From the NCBI RefSeq assembly GCF_017873235.1, contig NZ_JAGGJZ010000003.1, positions 62,001 to 126,000 of the forward strand: a DNA stretch of 64,000 bases, written 5' to 3'. This stretch comes from Clostridium moniliforme. GTDB taxonomy: Bacteria; Bacillota; Clostridia; Clostridiales; Clostridiaceae. A program made the position numbers and the translations under genes. Every line of letters starts with the position of its first letter. Within the stretch, counting starts at the first letter, position 1. This document shows, piece after piece, positions 15,986-25,741 of this stretch. The notes beneath the pieces were generated by a model, which made no database searches, had not been told where the DNA came from, and saw nothing but the letters and a program-made list of their open reading frames with translations.

Positions 15986-16993
15986 ATGAGTAAATTATTA
16001 GAAGTTAAAAATTTAAGAACCTCCTTCCATACACATTTAGGTGAAGTTAATGCAGTAAGAGGAGTTTCATTTTACGTAAATAAAGGAGAAGCTTTAGGAA
16101 TTGTTGGAGAATCTGGATGTGGTAAATCAGTTACTATGATGTCAATAATGAAACTTCTATCAGAAAATTCTAAAATAAAAAGTGATGAAATAATATTTGA
16201 TGGAAAAAATATTAGCAATTATAAAGAAAAGGATATGGAAAAAATAAGAGGAAATGATATAGGAATGATATTTCAAGATCCTATGACTTCCTTAAATCCT
16301 CTTTATACTATAGGAGATCAGTTAACAGAGCATTTAGTAAAGCATAGGAAAATTTCTAAAAAAGAAGCAAGAAAAAAGGGAATAGAGATGCTTAAACTAG
16401 TTGGTATACCAAGTCCAGAAAAAAGAATGAAGCAATATCCTCACGAATTTTCAGGAGGAATGAGACAAAGGGCAATGATAGCAATAAGTTTGATTTGTGA
16501 ACCTAAATTAATTATTGCAGATGAACCAACTACAGCTTTAGATGTTACTATTCAAGCACAAATATTAGATCTTATGAAAAATTTAAAAGAAAGATTAAAT
16601 ACTTCAATTATACTTATAACTCATGATCTTGGAGTAGTAGCAGACCTTTGTGCAAGAATAAATGTTATGTATGGCGGATTAATTGTAGAATCAGGAAGTG
16701 CTGAAGATATTTTTTATAGAGGAGCTCATCCATATACTTTAGGACTTCTTAGAAGTGTACCTAATCCTATGAAAAAGATTAAAGAAAAGCTTACACCTAT
16801 AGAAGGTAGACCTCCAGATCTTTTAAATCCTCCTAAGGGATGTCCATTTGCTGATAGGTGTGATTATACAATGAAGATTTGTATGGAGAACAGACCGCCT
16901 TTATTTAACATAGATAATGGACATAATGCAGCTTGTTGGTTATGTCATAAAGATGCTCCAAAAGTTAATTTGTCTATAGGAGGGGAGGAGTAA
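15986..16993 (+). CDS. oppD: Oligopeptide ABC transporter ATP-binding protein OppD
   Basis: A 335-residue ATPase subunit. Walker A is GESGCGKS, the Q-loop is FQDPMTSLNPL, the signature is FSGGMRQRAMIA and Walker B is LIIADEPTTALD. The C-terminal oligopeptide-transporter domain has a cysteine cluster (CPFADRCDY, CMENRPP, AACWLCH) that in related transporters can carry an iron-sulfur cluster. Works as a heterodimer with OppF to power uptake. Its stop overlaps the oppF start by one base (TAATG), indicating coupled translation. Confidence 0.94.
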   Translation: MSKLLEVKNLRTSFHTHLGEVNAVRGVSFYVNKGEALGIVGESGCGKSVTMMSIMKLLSENSKIKSDEIIFDGKNISNYKEKDMEKIRGNDIGMIFQDPMTSLNPLYTIGDQLTEHLVKHRKISKKEARKKGIEMLKLVGIPSPEKRMKQYPHEFSGGMRQRAMIAISLICEPKLIIADEPTTALDVTIQAQILDLMKNLKERLNTSIILITHDLGVVADLCARINVMYGGLIVESGSAEDIFYRGAHPYTLGLLRSVPNPMKKIKEKLTPIEGRPPDLLNPPKGCPFADRCDYTMKICMENRPPLFNIDNGHNAACWLCHKDAPKVNLSIGGEE

Positions 16994-17973
16994 TGAAAGA
17001 ATTTAAAGATAGAATTTTAGAAGTTAAAAATTTATGCAAGTATTTTCCTATAAATAAGGGGATATTTAGTAAAAAAAGTTTTGTTAAAGCAGTTGATAAT
17101 GTATCTTTTTCTATAAAAAAAGGTGAAACATTAGGTCTTGTAGGAGAATCAGGATGTGGGAAAACTACAACTGGAAGAACTATATTAAAGTTATATGAGC
17201 CAACAAGTGGAGAGATAATTTTTAATGGTGAAGATATAACTAAAAAATCTGAAAAAGAAATGATTCCATTAAGAAGAAAAATGCAAATGATTTTTCAAGA
17301 TCCATATGCATCATTAAATCCAAGAATGACAGTTGGGGATATTGTTGGAGAAGCAATAGATATTCATAAATTGTATAAGGATAAAGAAAGGGAAGAGAGG
17401 ATTAGATATTTACTTAATAAAGTTGGATTAAATGGAAGTCATATAAATAGGTATGCTCATGAATTTTCAGGAGGTCAAAGACAAAGAATTGGGATAGCAA
17501 GGGCTCTTGCAGTTGAACCAGAATTAATTATTTGTGATGAGCCAATATCAGCATTAGATGTTTCTATTCAAGCACAAGTAATAAATATGTTAGAGGAGCT
17601 TCAAGAGGAACTTTCTTTAACTTATCTGTTTATAGCTCATGATTTATCTATGGTTAAGCATATTTCAACACATATTGGGGTTATGTATTTGGGTCAAATG
17701 GTTGAAAAGGGACCAAGTGATGATGTTTATCTTAAGCCAAAACATCCATATACAAAAGCACTTTTATCAGCAGTTCCAATTCCAGATCCTAGAATTGCAA
17801 AGGAAAATAAGCGAATTGTTTTAGAAGGAGATGTTGTATCACCGATAGATCCAAAAGTTGGATGTAGATTTAAAGGTAGATGTAAATATGCAAAGGATAT
17901 TTGTAATAGGGAAGATCCAGTTTTAAAAGAAGTTGAAAAAGATCACTTCGTAGCATGTCATTTGTTTAATTAA
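16993..17973 (+). CDS. oppF: Oligopeptide ABC transporter ATP-binding protein OppF
   Basis: A 326-residue ATPase, the partner of OppD. Walker A is GESGCGKTT, the Q-loop FQDPYASLNPRM, the signature FSGGQRQRIGIARAL and Walker B LIICDEPISALD. The C-terminal domain has the cysteine pattern CRFKGRCKYAKDIC ending in ACH. Start ATG 16993 overlaps the oppD stop. About 60 bases separate it from oppA, including a small stem (ATTATCT / AGATAAT) that may set the extra expression usual for binding proteins. Confidence 0.94.
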   Translation: MKEFKDRILEVKNLCKYFPINKGIFSKKSFVKAVDNVSFSIKKGETLGLVGESGCGKTTTGRTILKLYEPTSGEIIFNGEDITKKSEKEMIPLRRKMQMIFQDPYASLNPRMTVGDIVGEAIDIHKLYKDKEREERIRYLLNKVGLNGSHINRYAHEFSGGQRQRIGIARALAVEPELIICDEPISALDVSIQAQVINMLEELQEELSLTYLFIAHDLSMVKHISTHIGVMYLGQMVEKGPSDDVYLKPKHPYTKALLSAVPIPDPRIAKENKRIVLEGDVVSPIDPKVGCRFKGRCKYAKDICNREDPVLKEVEKDHFVACHLFN

Positions 17974-18032
17974 GAATAATTCATTATCTAATAGATAATT
18001 TATTATAACTAAATATAAAAGGGGGATAAGAA

Positions 18033-19724
18033 ATGAAATTAAGTAAAATCAAAAAACTTTGTGCTACTACTTTAGCAGTGGCTATAAGTGCATCTGTTTT
18101 TACTGGGTGTGGAAATTCTAATGAAGGGGGATCTAGTTCTGGAGCTGACTCTGTAGAGCAAAAAATTACTTATAATATTGGGGCTGTTGTTGAAACAATT
18201 GATCCAGCACTTAATACAGCTGTAGATGGTTCAACAATTATATCAAATGCATTTGAAGGATTAGTAAAGCTTGATGAAAATGATAAAGCTGTTCCTGGAG
18301 TTGCAAAAGAATGGAATGTATCAAAGGATGGTTTAACTTATACTTTTAAATTGCGAGATAATGCAAAATGGTCAGATGGTAAAGCTGTTACTGCAAAAGA
18401 TTTTGAATATGCTTGGAAGAGAGTTCTAAACAAAAATACAGCAGCTGAATATGCATATCAATTATTTTATATTAAAAATGCAGAGGAATATTATAATGGA
18501 AAAGTTAAAGATAAGGATTTAGGAATTAAAGTTATTGATGATAACACTTTAGAAGTTACATTAAATTCACCAACTCCATATTTTATAGAACTTATGGCTT
18601 TCCCAACATATATGCCTGTAAGAAAAGATGTTATAGATGAAAATAAGGACAAGTGGACTAATAAGCCAGAAACTTATATTTCAAATGGAGCATTTAAATT
18701 AACAGATTATCAAATGAAGGATTCTTATACTTTTGAAAAAAATGAAAATTATTGGGATAAAGATAATGTGAAATTAGAAAAGTTAATTTGTAAAATGGCA
18801 ACTGATGAAACAAGTTCTTACGCATCATTAGAATCAGGAGATTTTGATGTAATATCAAATGTTCCTACAGAAAGAATAGATGATGGTAAAGAAAAAGGAT
18901 TAGTTAAGATATTTCCGAATTTAGGAACATATTTTGTATGTATAAATGTAGGAAATGAATTTAATAAATTAGATAAAGAAGTTCAAAAAGCTCTTTCAAA
19001 TAAAAAGGTAAGACAAGCGCTTTCATTAGCTGTAGATAGAGTTTCTATAGTTGAAGATGTTGCTAAGGCAGAACAAGTACCATCAGCAAGCTTTGTTCCA
19101 TATGGACTTAAAGATGATAATGGAAAAGAATTTAAAAATAATAAATTTGATCCTACAAAACAAGAAGAGAATATAGAGGAAGCTAAGAAGTTATTAAAAG
19201 AAGCTGGATATCCAGAAGGAAAAGGACTACCAGAAATTGAATTAATGTATAACTCAGAAGGTGGACATAAACCTATTATGGAAGTTATTGAACAAAATTG
19301 GAAAGAAATTGGTGTTAAAGTTAAACTTACAAATCAAGAGTGGGCTGTATTTTTAAATACAAGACAAAATGGAGATTATCAAATTGCAAGACACGGATGG
19401 TCAGCTGATTATACAGATCCAATGACATTTTTAGATATGTGGCTAAGTGGAAATTCAGAAGATAAAAATAGCTGGGGAAATAATGATTCACATTTTTCTA
19501 ATAAAGAGTACGATAAGTTAATTAAAAAAGCTAAAAAAGAAAAAGATAATGAGAAGAGATTTGAATATATGAAAAAGGCAGAAAAAATATTATTAGATGA
19601 GATGCCAATTATACCAATTTATGATTATACTAAAATACATGGAATACAATCTTATGTAAAAGGATTTAGAGCATCAACTTTAGGTCAAGTATTTTTTGAT
19701 AAAGTATATATAGAAGCACATTAA
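18033..19724 (+). CDS. oppA: Oligopeptide-binding lipoprotein OppA
   Basis: A 563-residue solute-binding protein of the SBP_bac_5 family. A lipoprotein signal (positive start, hydrophobic core, lipobox FTGC with Cys at about 26) anchors it on the outer face of the membrane. Conserved landmarks are WNVSKDGLTYTFKLRDNAKWSDGKAVTAKDF and, late in the protein, HGWSADYTDPMTFLDMW. It captures peptides and delivers them to OppBC. It ends the operon, unlike enterobacterial opp where oppA comes first, and is followed by a strong terminator. Confidence 0.93.
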   Translation: MKLSKIKKLCATTLAVAISASVFTGCGNSNEGGSSSGADSVEQKITYNIGAVVETIDPALNTAVDGSTIISNAFEGLVKLDENDKAVPGVAKEWNVSKDGLTYTFKLRDNAKWSDGKAVTAKDFEYAWKRVLNKNTAAEYAYQLFYIKNAEEYYNGKVKDKDLGIKVIDDNTLEVTLNSPTPYFIELMAFPTYMPVRKDVIDENKDKWTNKPETYISNGAFKLTDYQMKDSYTFEKNENYWDKDNVKLEKLICKMATDETSSYASLESGDFDVISNVPTERIDDGKEKGLVKIFPNLGTYFVCINVGNEFNKLDKEVQKALSNKKVRQALSLAVDRVSIVEDVAKAEQVPSASFVPYGLKDDNGKEFKNNKFDPTKQEENIEEAKKLLKEAGYPEGKGLPEIELMYNSEGGHKPIMEVIEQNWKEIGVKVKLTNQEWAVFLNTRQNGDYQIARHGWSADYTDPMTFLDMWLSGNSEDKNSWGNNDSHFSNKEYDKLIKKAKKEKDNEKRFEYMKKAEKILLDEMPIIPIYDYTKIHGIQSYVKGFRASTLGQVFFDKVYIEAH

Positions 19725-19732
19725 TATAAATA

Positions 19733-19768
19733 AAAATATGGTAGATAAAATTATCTACCATATTTTTT
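19733..19768. terminator. Bidirectional terminator between oppA and dapB
   Basis: AAAAATATGGTAGATAA and its complement with a 2-base loop, then T7. It separates the converging opp and dap operons. Confidence 0.88.
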
Positions 19769-19772
19769 TATT

Positions 19773-20528
19773 TTATAGACCTATTACATCATCCATGTTA
19801 TATAGACCAGGTTTTGTAATTTTACTCATATATTCACAAGCTTTTAAAGCTCCAACTGCAAATACTTCCCTTGAAATAGCTTTGTGATTTAATTCAATAA
19901 CTTCTCCAGTACCTGCAAAGATTACATCATGGTCTCCAACAATTGAACCACCACGTATTGCGTGAATTCCTATTTCTTCTTTTTCACGTTTATGATGACC
20001 AGATCTTCCATAGACATATTTAGTTTCTTCATCTAAAGAATCTTTAATAGTGTCAGCTAAAAGAAGAGCAGTACCACTTGGTGCATCTACTTTTTGATTA
20101 TGATGTTTTTCAATTATTTCAATATCATAATTACCATATAATAAAGGAGCAACCTTTTTTAATAATGAATTTATTAAGTTAATGCCAAGAGACATGTTTG
20201 CTGATCTAAATAAAGGAAGAGTTTTGCTCTTTTCATCTATAAGATCTAAATCTTCTTTAGAAAAACCAGTTGAGCATATAATTAATGGCTTTTTTGTTTT
20301 CTCTGTTAATTCTAATAGTCCTTTTAAAGCATCAGCTCTTGAAAAATCAAGTAAAACATCATATTCAATATCTACATCTGAAGGAGAAGTAAATATTTTA
20401 TATGGTGAATCACTCTTTGGAAATCTATCAATACCAGCTACAATTTCAAGATCTTTAAAATCTTTTATTATATTTGTTATAACAGTTCCCATTTTACCTG
20501 AGGCTCCGTTTAATATTATTTTAGTCAT
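19773..20528 (-). CDS. dapB: 4-hydroxy-tetrahydrodipicolinate reductase
   Basis: A 251-residue NAD(P)H-dependent reductase of the diaminopimelate/lysine pathway, making tetrahydrodipicolinate, the DapH substrate. The Rossmann motif NGASGKMG is at the N-terminus and the family signature [15 protein letters not shown], with the catalytic His pair and Lys, is near residues 141-155. Full length for the family. ATG 20528 is preceded by AAGGAG. It is the last gene of asd-dapA-dapB, 12 bases behind dapA. Confidence 0.95.
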   Translation of the reverse strand: MTKIILNGASGKMGTVITNIIKDFKDLEIVAGIDRFPKSDSPYKIFTSPSDVDIEYDVLLDFSRADALKGLLELTEKTKKPLIICSTGFSKEDLDLIDEKSKTLPLFRSANMSLGINLINSLLKKVAPLLYGNYDIEIIEKHHNQKVDAPSGTALLLADTIKDSLDEETKYVYGRSGHHKREKEEIGIHAIRGGSIVGDHDVIFAGTGEVIELNHKAISREVFAVGALKACEYMSKITKPGLYNMDDVIGL

Positions 20529-20540
20529 AAATTTATCTCC

Positions 20541-21419
20541 TTACATTAATTTATATTTTTTTAATGTATCCTCTAATTTATTTTTTAGTTTTTCATCCAT
20601 TTCGTATAAAGGAAGTCTTAGAGGACCAACTTCAAATCCCATTAAATTAAGAGCAGTTTTAACTGGAATAGGATTAGTTTCTAAAAATAATGAATTTGCA
20701 AGTTCTAAAGTATCTATTTGAATTTTTGATGCTTCATGACATTTAGAATCTAAATACATTCTTGTCATATTATGAACTTCCTTTGGAATTACATTTGCAA
20801 GAACAGATATAACACCTTTTCCACCAAGAGACATAATAGGTATGATTTGATCATCATTGCCAGAATATATATCTATTGAATCTCCACAAATAGCTTTTAT
20901 TTCTGCAACTTGACTTAAATTTCCACTTGCTTCTTTAACAGCTACAATATTTTTAAGTTTTGAAAGCTCTTTTAAAGTAGAAGGTGATACGTTCATACCA
21001 GTTCTACTTGGAACATTATAAACTATTATTGGAATATTAACTGCATTATTTACAGCTTCAAAATGTTTTATTAAACCTTTATTGTTTGTTTTGTTATAGT
21101 ATGGTGTAATTACTAATATAGCATCAACACCAACACTTTCAGCATATTTACTCATTTCAATTGCAGCCTTAGTATTGTTTGAACCAGTACCTGCAATTAC
21201 AGGAACTCTACCGTTTATAACTTCTACTGTAAACTTTATAACTTCTTTTTTTTCTTCTAAAGTCATAGTAGTAGCTTCCCCTGTAGTTCCACATATTATT
21301 ATGGAGTCAGTTCCTTCCTTTACATGCCATTCTAAAATTTCTTTTAATTTATCATAATTAACTCCATCATTAGTAAATGGAGTAACTAATGCAACACCTG
21401 AACCTTCAAAAATTGCCAT
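20541..21419 (-). CDS. dapA: 4-hydroxy-tetrahydrodipicolinate synthase
   Basis: A 292-residue TIM-barrel aldolase that condenses pyruvate with aspartate semialdehyde. [14 protein letters not shown] (43-56) holds the pyruvate-binding threonines, Y134 is in VYNVPSRTG and K162 (VAVKEASGN) is the Schiff-base lysine. Cytosolic, usually a tetramer. The gene sits 25 bases after asd and 12 before dapB in one operon, so this locus covers the first diaminopimelate-specific steps. Confidence 0.95.
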   Translation of the reverse strand: MAIFEGSGVALVTPFTNDGVNYDKLKEILEWHVKEGTDSIIICGTTGEATTMTLEEKKEVIKFTVEVINGRVPVIAGTGSNNTKAAIEMSKYAESVGVDAILVITPYYNKTNNKGLIKHFEAVNNAVNIPIIVYNVPSRTGMNVSPSTLKELSKLKNIVAVKEASGNLSQVAEIKAICGDSIDIYSGNDDQIIPIMSLGGKGVISVLANVIPKEVHNMTRMYLDSKCHEASKIQIDTLELANSLFLETNPIPVKTALNLMGFEVGPLRLPLYEMDEKLKNKLEDTLKKYKLM

Positions 21420-21444
21420 ATTAAAACCTCCAAATTTTATTTAA

Positions 21445-22434
21445 TTATTTATTATTAATCATTAATTCTGCTATTTGAACTGCGTTTAATGCAGCACCTT
21501 TTCTTATGTTATCTGCAACAACCCAAAGATTTAATCCGTTATCTATACTAAAGTCTCTTCTTATTCTTCCTACAAAAACATCATCCTTATCAGATGCTTC
21601 AAGAGGTGTTGGATATTTTAGATTTTCAACATCATCACAAATAGTAACACCTTTAGCTTCTTCTAAAGTTTTAAAAATATCAGATAATTCAAATGGTTTT
21701 AAAAGTTCAACGTTTATACTTTCACTATGAGAATTTAAAACTGGAACTCTAGCTGTTGTAGCTGTTACTTTTAAATCATCAAGATGAAGAATTTTTCTTG
21801 TTTCATTTATCATTTTCATTTCTTCTTTAGTGTATCCGTTGTCTAAAAATACATCTATATGAGGTAGAACATTACCTGCTATTGGTTTTGGGAACTTTTT
21901 AGGTGCTATACCTTTTTGTCCATCTTCTAAATCCTTTATAGCTTGCATTCCTGCACCAGATACTGCTTGGTAAGTTGAGTATATAACTCTTTTTAATCCA
22001 TATTTATCATGGATTGCTTTTAAAACAGGCATTGCTTGAATTGTAGAACAGTTTGGATTTGCGATTATCCCATTATTCCATTTTATATCTTCTGGATTTA
22101 CTTCAGGAACAACTAAAGGAACCTTAGGATCCATTCTCCAAGCACTACTATTATCTATTACAACAGCACCATTTTCAGCAAATATAGGAGCAAATTTTAG
22201 GCTTGTATCACCACCTGCTGAAAATAATGCAAAATCTAATTTTTTAGATTTAATATTTTCTTCACATGTTTCTTCAACAATATATTCATTTCCTTTAAAA
22301 TTCATTTTTTTACCTGCGGATTTTTTTGAGGCAAAAAGATAAAGATTTTTTACTGGAAAGTTCCTTTCTTCTAATATGCTTAATATTTTTCTACCGACAT
22401 TACCAGTAGCCCCAACTATTGCAACGTTATACAA
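21445..22434 (-). CDS. asd: Aspartate-semialdehyde dehydrogenase
   Basis: A 329-residue NADP-dependent enzyme that reduces aspartyl phosphate to aspartate semialdehyde. GATGNVGRK at 8-16 binds NADP, C129 in NPNCSTIQ is the catalytic cysteine and YQAVSGAG follows. The frame is open to 22488, but GGAGGG sits 6 bases before TTG 22434 and the family N-terminus is (M)YNVAIVGATG, so TTG 22434 is the start. First gene of asd-dapA-dapB, with its own promoter. No lysine riboswitch motif is seen in the leader. Confidence 0.94.
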   Translation of the reverse strand: MYNVAIVGATGNVGRKILSILEERNFPVKNLYLFASKKSAGKKMNFKGNEYIVEETCEENIKSKKLDFALFSAGGDTSLKFAPIFAENGAVVIDNSSAWRMDPKVPLVVPEVNPEDIKWNNGIIANPNCSTIQAMPVLKAIHDKYGLKRVIYSTYQAVSGAGMQAIKDLEDGQKGIAPKKFPKPIAGNVLPHIDVFLDNGYTKEEMKMINETRKILHLDDLKVTATTARVPVLNSHSESINVELLKPFELSDIFKTLEEAKGVTICDDVENLKYPTPLEASDKDDVFVGRIRRDFSIDNGLNLWVVADNIRKGAALNAVQIAELMINNK

Positions 22435-22490
22435 ATTAATCCCTCCAATACTTTTTGCAAATTGTATTTGTACAATATATTTATACAATA

Positions 22491-22519
22491 ACTATAAGTA
22501 TTTATTAAAGAAATATCAA
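22491..22519 (-). promoter_or_regulatory. Sigma-A promoter of asd-dapA-dapB
   Basis: On the minus strand TTGATA (22519-22514), exactly 17 bases, then TATAGT (22496-22491). The leader of about 50 bases holds a TTGTATTTGTACAA dyad near 22462-22475 that could be an operator. Confidence 0.65.
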
Positions 22520-22652
22520 GAGTTATAGAAAAAATACTTATAAAAAAGATTTAATATAAAAGCTTTTCAAATAATTATATTAAAACATTAAAGATATAAT
22601 ACATTTTTTTATTCTTTATGGAAAAGATATATAAAGAATGGAGGAATAAATT

Positions 22653-22904
22653 ATGAGTAAAACACCTTTAAAAAAAATAATTAAATCTAAAATTAAGTCT
22701 AATAAAGAACTTACAGAAATAGAAAAGCTTAGAGAAAAAATTAAATATGAAATTGCAGAGGAACTTGGATTAAAAGATAAAGTTGATAGTGGAGGGTGGT
22801 CTTCATTAACTGCTGAAGAAACAGGAAGAATAGGTGGTATGATGACAAGTAGAAAAAAGAAACTTCACATTCCAACAAATGATGAGATATTAGGAAGAAA
22901 ATAA
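22653..22904 (+). CDS. Alpha/beta-type small acid-soluble spore protein (Ssp4-like)
   Basis: An 83-residue lysine-rich protein with the core of alpha/beta-type SASPs: KYEIAEELGL, which contains the germination-protease cleavage region (E-IA-E), and SLTAEETGRIGGMM near the C-terminus, matching the usual LTSRxNGxVGGxM pattern. These proteins coat and protect spore DNA. The N-terminal extension (MSKTPLKKIIKSKIKSNK) is longer and more basic than in the major SASPs, which recalls the divergent clostridial Ssp4. Start ATG 22653 follows a GGAGG. No clean sigma-G promoter was found by eye. Confidence 0.8.
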   Translation: MSKTPLKKIIKSKIKSNKELTEIEKLREKIKYEIAEELGLKDKVDSGGWSSLTAEETGRIGGMMTSRKKKLHIPTNDEILGRK

Positions 22905-22931
22905 TAGATAATAAAAAATAATCAAATTAGT

Positions 22932-22960
22932 TTGACTAAATGTTGAAATAATTATAATAT
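22932..22960 (+). promoter_or_regulatory. Putative promoter of the methyltransferase-hslO pair
   Basis: TTGACT (22932-22937) and TAATAT (22955-22960) are spaced by 17 bases, about 40 bases upstream of the methyltransferase start. Confidence 0.5.
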
Positions 22961-22998
22961 AAATGGTAGTGTTTTTCTAAAATGAATGGGGGAATTAT

Positions 22999-23745
22999 AT
23001 GGCATATGGTGAGTTTGCTAAAATATATGATGAATTAATAAATGAAGATATAGATTATGAAAAAATAGCAAATAGAGTGAGAGAAGTTTTAAATGAATAT
23101 AAAATAAAAAAATTAGATTATTTAGATTTGGCCTGCGGAACAGGAAATGTTTCATTAAAACTTGCAAAAGACTTTAAAAATTCATTTGCAGTAGATCTTT
23201 CATGTGATATGCTAACAGAAGCATTTGAAAAATTTAAAAAAGAAAAAATAAAAAGTAAAATAATATGCCAAGATATGACAGAGTTATTTCTTAATCATAA
23301 ATTTGATTTAATAACTTGTGTTTTAGATTCTACTAATTATATATTAGAAGACTCTGGAATTTTAAATTATTTTAATGGAATTTATAATCATTTAAAAGAT
23401 GAAGGAATATTTATATTTGATATAAATTCATATTATAAGTTGTCTAATATATTAGGTAATAATATTTACACATACAACTCAGAAGATGTATTTTATTCAT
23501 GGGAAAATAGTTTTGAAGATGACATTGTAAATATGTTTCTAACATTTTTCATAAAAAAAGACAATCTTTATGAAAGATTTGAAGAAGAACATTTTGAAAG
23601 AGCATATAAAGAAGAATTTATAGAAGATGCATTAAAGAAGTGTAAATTACGTGTACTAGGAAAATTTGAAGGATATTCAAATAAAAAGGTTTGTGATACT
23701 TCAGAAAGAATTTTATATGTAGTTAAAAAGGATGCGGAGGGATAA
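22999..23745 (+). CDS. Class I SAM-dependent methyltransferase
   Basis: A 248-residue Rossmann-fold methyltransferase. Motif I is LDLACGTGNVSLKLA (about 42-56), motif II has VDLS, and motif IV is LITCVLDSTNYI. This form, found upstream of hslO in clostridia, has no assigned substrate. Start ATG 22999 follows GGGGG; the stop is 3 bases before the hslO start, and the hslO ribosome binding site lies within this gene, so they are cotranscribed. Confidence 0.85.
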   Translation: MAYGEFAKIYDELINEDIDYEKIANRVREVLNEYKIKKLDYLDLACGTGNVSLKLAKDFKNSFAVDLSCDMLTEAFEKFKKEKIKSKIICQDMTELFLNHKFDLITCVLDSTNYILEDSGILNYFNGIYNHLKDEGIFIFDINSYYKLSNILGNNIYTYNSEDVFYSWENSFEDDIVNMFLTFFIKKDNLYERFEEEHFERAYKEEFIEDALKKCKLRVLGKFEGYSNKKVCDTSERILYVVKKDAEG

Positions 23746-23748
23746 CTT

Positions 23749-24633
23749 GTGAAAGATAAAATTATTAGAGGTACAGCTAAAAATGGAATGATAAGATTTA
23801 TAGGAGGTATTACTACTAACTTAGTTAATGAAGGAACTAAATTACATAATTGTACACCAGTTGCTTCAGCAGCACTTGGTAGAATGCTTACAGCATGTTC
23901 ATTAATGGGAGTACAACTAAAATCAGATAAAGAAGCAATAACATTAAAAATTGATGGTGGTGGAGAGTTAAAAGGCGTTACAGTTACAGGACATTCAGAT
24001 GGTTCTGTTAAAGGCTTTATAGGAAATCCAAATGTTGATTTACCACTAAAAGAAAATGGAAAGCTTGATGTAAGTACTGCAGTTGGAACAAATGGATTAC
24101 TTTATGTAATAAAGGATATGGGACTAAAAGATCCATATGTAGGACAGGTTCCTATTTATACTGGAGAAATAGCAGAGGATTTAGCATATTATTTTACAGT
24201 ATCAGAACAAACTCCATCAGCAGTTGCACTTGGAGTTTTAGTAGATAAAGATTTATCAATAAAAGCTGCAGGAGGATTCATAATTCAAATGATGCCAGAT
24301 GCAGATGAGCTTTTAGCAGATTTAATAACTTATAGACTTCAAGATATGAAACCAGTAACAACTCTTATAGATGAAGGTAAGACTATAGAGGATATAATTG
24401 AAGAAGTGTTTGAAGATATGGATCCCAAAATATTAGAAAATATAGAACCTACATACAAATGTGATTGTAGTATGGAGAGAATTGAAAAGGCTCTAATAAG
24501 CATTGGTGAAAAAGATCTTAAAGAAATTTATGAAGATAGAAAAGATGAAGAAATAGTTTGTCATTTTTGTAATAAGAAATATAAAGTTACTCATGAAAAA
24601 ATTGGAGAACTTATAGAAAAGTGCAACAAGTAA
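23749..24633 (+). CDS. hslO: Hsp33 redox-regulated chaperone
   Basis: A 294-residue chaperone that is switched on by oxidation. The N-terminal domain has [17 protein letters not shown] and [19 protein letters not shown]. The C-terminal redox switch binds zinc through C238, C240, C271 and C274 (CDC...CHFC); oxidation releases zinc and activates binding of unfolded proteins in the cytosol. Start is GTG 23749, 8 bases after GGAGG. Adjacent methyltransferase gene is 3 bases upstream. A perfect terminator follows. Confidence 0.95.
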   Translation: MKDKIIRGTAKNGMIRFIGGITTNLVNEGTKLHNCTPVASAALGRMLTACSLMGVQLKSDKEAITLKIDGGGELKGVTVTGHSDGSVKGFIGNPNVDLPLKENGKLDVSTAVGTNGLLYVIKDMGLKDPYVGQVPIYTGEIAEDLAYYFTVSEQTPSAVALGVLVDKDLSIKAAGGFIIQMMPDADELLADLITYRLQDMKPVTTLIDEGKTIEDIIEEVFEDMDPKILENIEPTYKCDCSMERIEKALISIGEKDLKEIYEDRKDEEIVCHFCNKKYKVTHEKIGELIEKCNK

Positions 24634-24670
24634 TTGAATAATTTATATAAATAAATTTTAATATTTCATT

Positions 24671-24704
24671 AAAAAGTAGGATTCAAATTTGAATCCTACT
24701 TTTT
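24671..24704 (+). terminator. Terminator of hslO
   Basis: Perfect 17-base arms (AAAAAGTAGGATTCAAA and complement) with almost no loop and a T-run; symmetrical, so it may also stop minus-strand transcription from the tRNA gene. Confidence 0.88.
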
Positions 24705-24724
24705 AAATATAATCTTTTTTTAAG

Positions 24725-24796
<72 letters not shown>

Positions 24797-24902
24797 TTAT
24801 ATTTATATTATATTAAAATAAAATAAATATATTACTAAAAATAAAAAATACATTTAAAAAATTTTTATGGATAAACTTATTATATAGGAAAGGAGTGTTT
24901 CT

Positions 24903-25547
24903 ATGGATATATTAGAAATGAAAGATATTGAACACCATTTACTTTATGATAAAAATCCTTCCGAGTATTTTAATTATTTATTAGAAAGTGGAAAATTAAA
25001 AAAAGAACCATTAAATGAAATAGAAAAGCTAAAGGATGTTACGCAGTCAAAAAAGCATCATCCAGAAGGTAATGTATGGAATCATACTATGTTAGTAATT
25101 GATAACGGTGCATATTATAGAGAATATGCAAATGATAAAAAAGCTTTTATGTGGGCTCTCCTTTTACATGATATAGGTAAAATTAAAACAACAAAATTAA
25201 GAAAGGGAAGATGGACATCTTATAATCATGATAATGTAGGTTATTATGAAGGATATAAATTTTTGAAAAAATTGGGGTGTTGTGATAATGAACTTATAGA
25301 TAAAGTTAGAAATTTAATAAAATATCATATGCATTTTTTATATATAAAAAATAATCTTCCCTTTGGAAATGAAGAAGAAATGATAAAAAATGTTGATATA
25401 AATGATATTACATTAGTTTTTTTATGTGATAGATTAGGTAGAGGTGGGTTAAATAAGGAAGATAAAATAGAAATAATTGCTAGTATACACGAATTTTTAG
25501 AAAAATATATGGATAAGGAAAATAAAAAATTAAATTTAATTAGATAG
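24903..25547 (+). CDS. HD domain phosphohydrolase (CCA-enzyme-like HD domain)
   Basis: A 214-residue HD-superfamily protein. The metal-binding pattern is H (KHHPEGNVWNHTMLV), then HD (LLLHDIGKIKTTK), a further His (NHDNVGYYEGYKFL) and a late Asp (LCDRLGRGG). The HPEGNVWNHT and LLHDIGK blocks resemble the HD domain at the C-terminus of bacterial CCA-adding enzymes, but there is no nucleotidyltransferase domain here. The substrate is unknown; phosphatase or 2',3'-cyclic phosphodiesterase activity is possible. Monocistronic with ATG 24903 after AAAGGAG. Confidence 0.82.
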   Translation: MDILEMKDIEHHLLYDKNPSEYFNYLLESGKLKKEPLNEIEKLKDVTQSKKHHPEGNVWNHTMLVIDNGAYYREYANDKKAFMWALLLHDIGKIKTTKLRKGRWTSYNHDNVGYYEGYKFLKKLGCCDNELIDKVRNLIKYHMHFLYIKNNLPFGNEEEMIKNVDINDITLVFLCDRLGRGGLNKEDKIEIIASIHEFLEKYMDKENKKLNLIR

Positions 25548-25645
25548 AACTATATAATGAATTTTATTTTTAAATTAATATAAAATTGCGTTATAAATAG
25601 TGTTATTAAGTCACAAAAAAATGGAAAGTATAAAGATTAATAAGT

Positions 25646-25689
25646 AAAAATCCATAAAAGTTTAAGTTAATAAACTTTTATGGATTTTA
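25646..25689. terminator. Bidirectional terminator
   Basis: AAAATCCATAAAAGTTTA and its complement with a 6-base loop, flanked by A- and T-rich tails, between the HD gene and the convergent DUF6873-like gene. Confidence 0.8.
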
Positions 25690-25741
25690 TTTTATTATAA
25701 TTGAAACATTTTATATGTGTGAACGTAATATATAGAGAAGA

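Noticed and set aside
17639-17824. Short frame inside oppF
   Set aside because: Out-of-frame shadow within the ATPase gene, without ribosome binding site.
20182-20721. 179-codon plus-strand frame across dapB-dapA
   Set aside because: It spans the junction of two well-supported genes on the other strand and shows no motif.
22435-22652. Lysine riboswitch before asd-dapA-dapB
   Set aside because: The leader from the promoter to asd is only about 50 bases, too short, and no L-box motif was found.
22563-22652. Sigma-G promoter for the spore protein gene
   Set aside because: CATTAAA near 22586 is a weak -10 and no GHATR box lies at 17-18 bases; not supported by eye although sigma-G control is expected.
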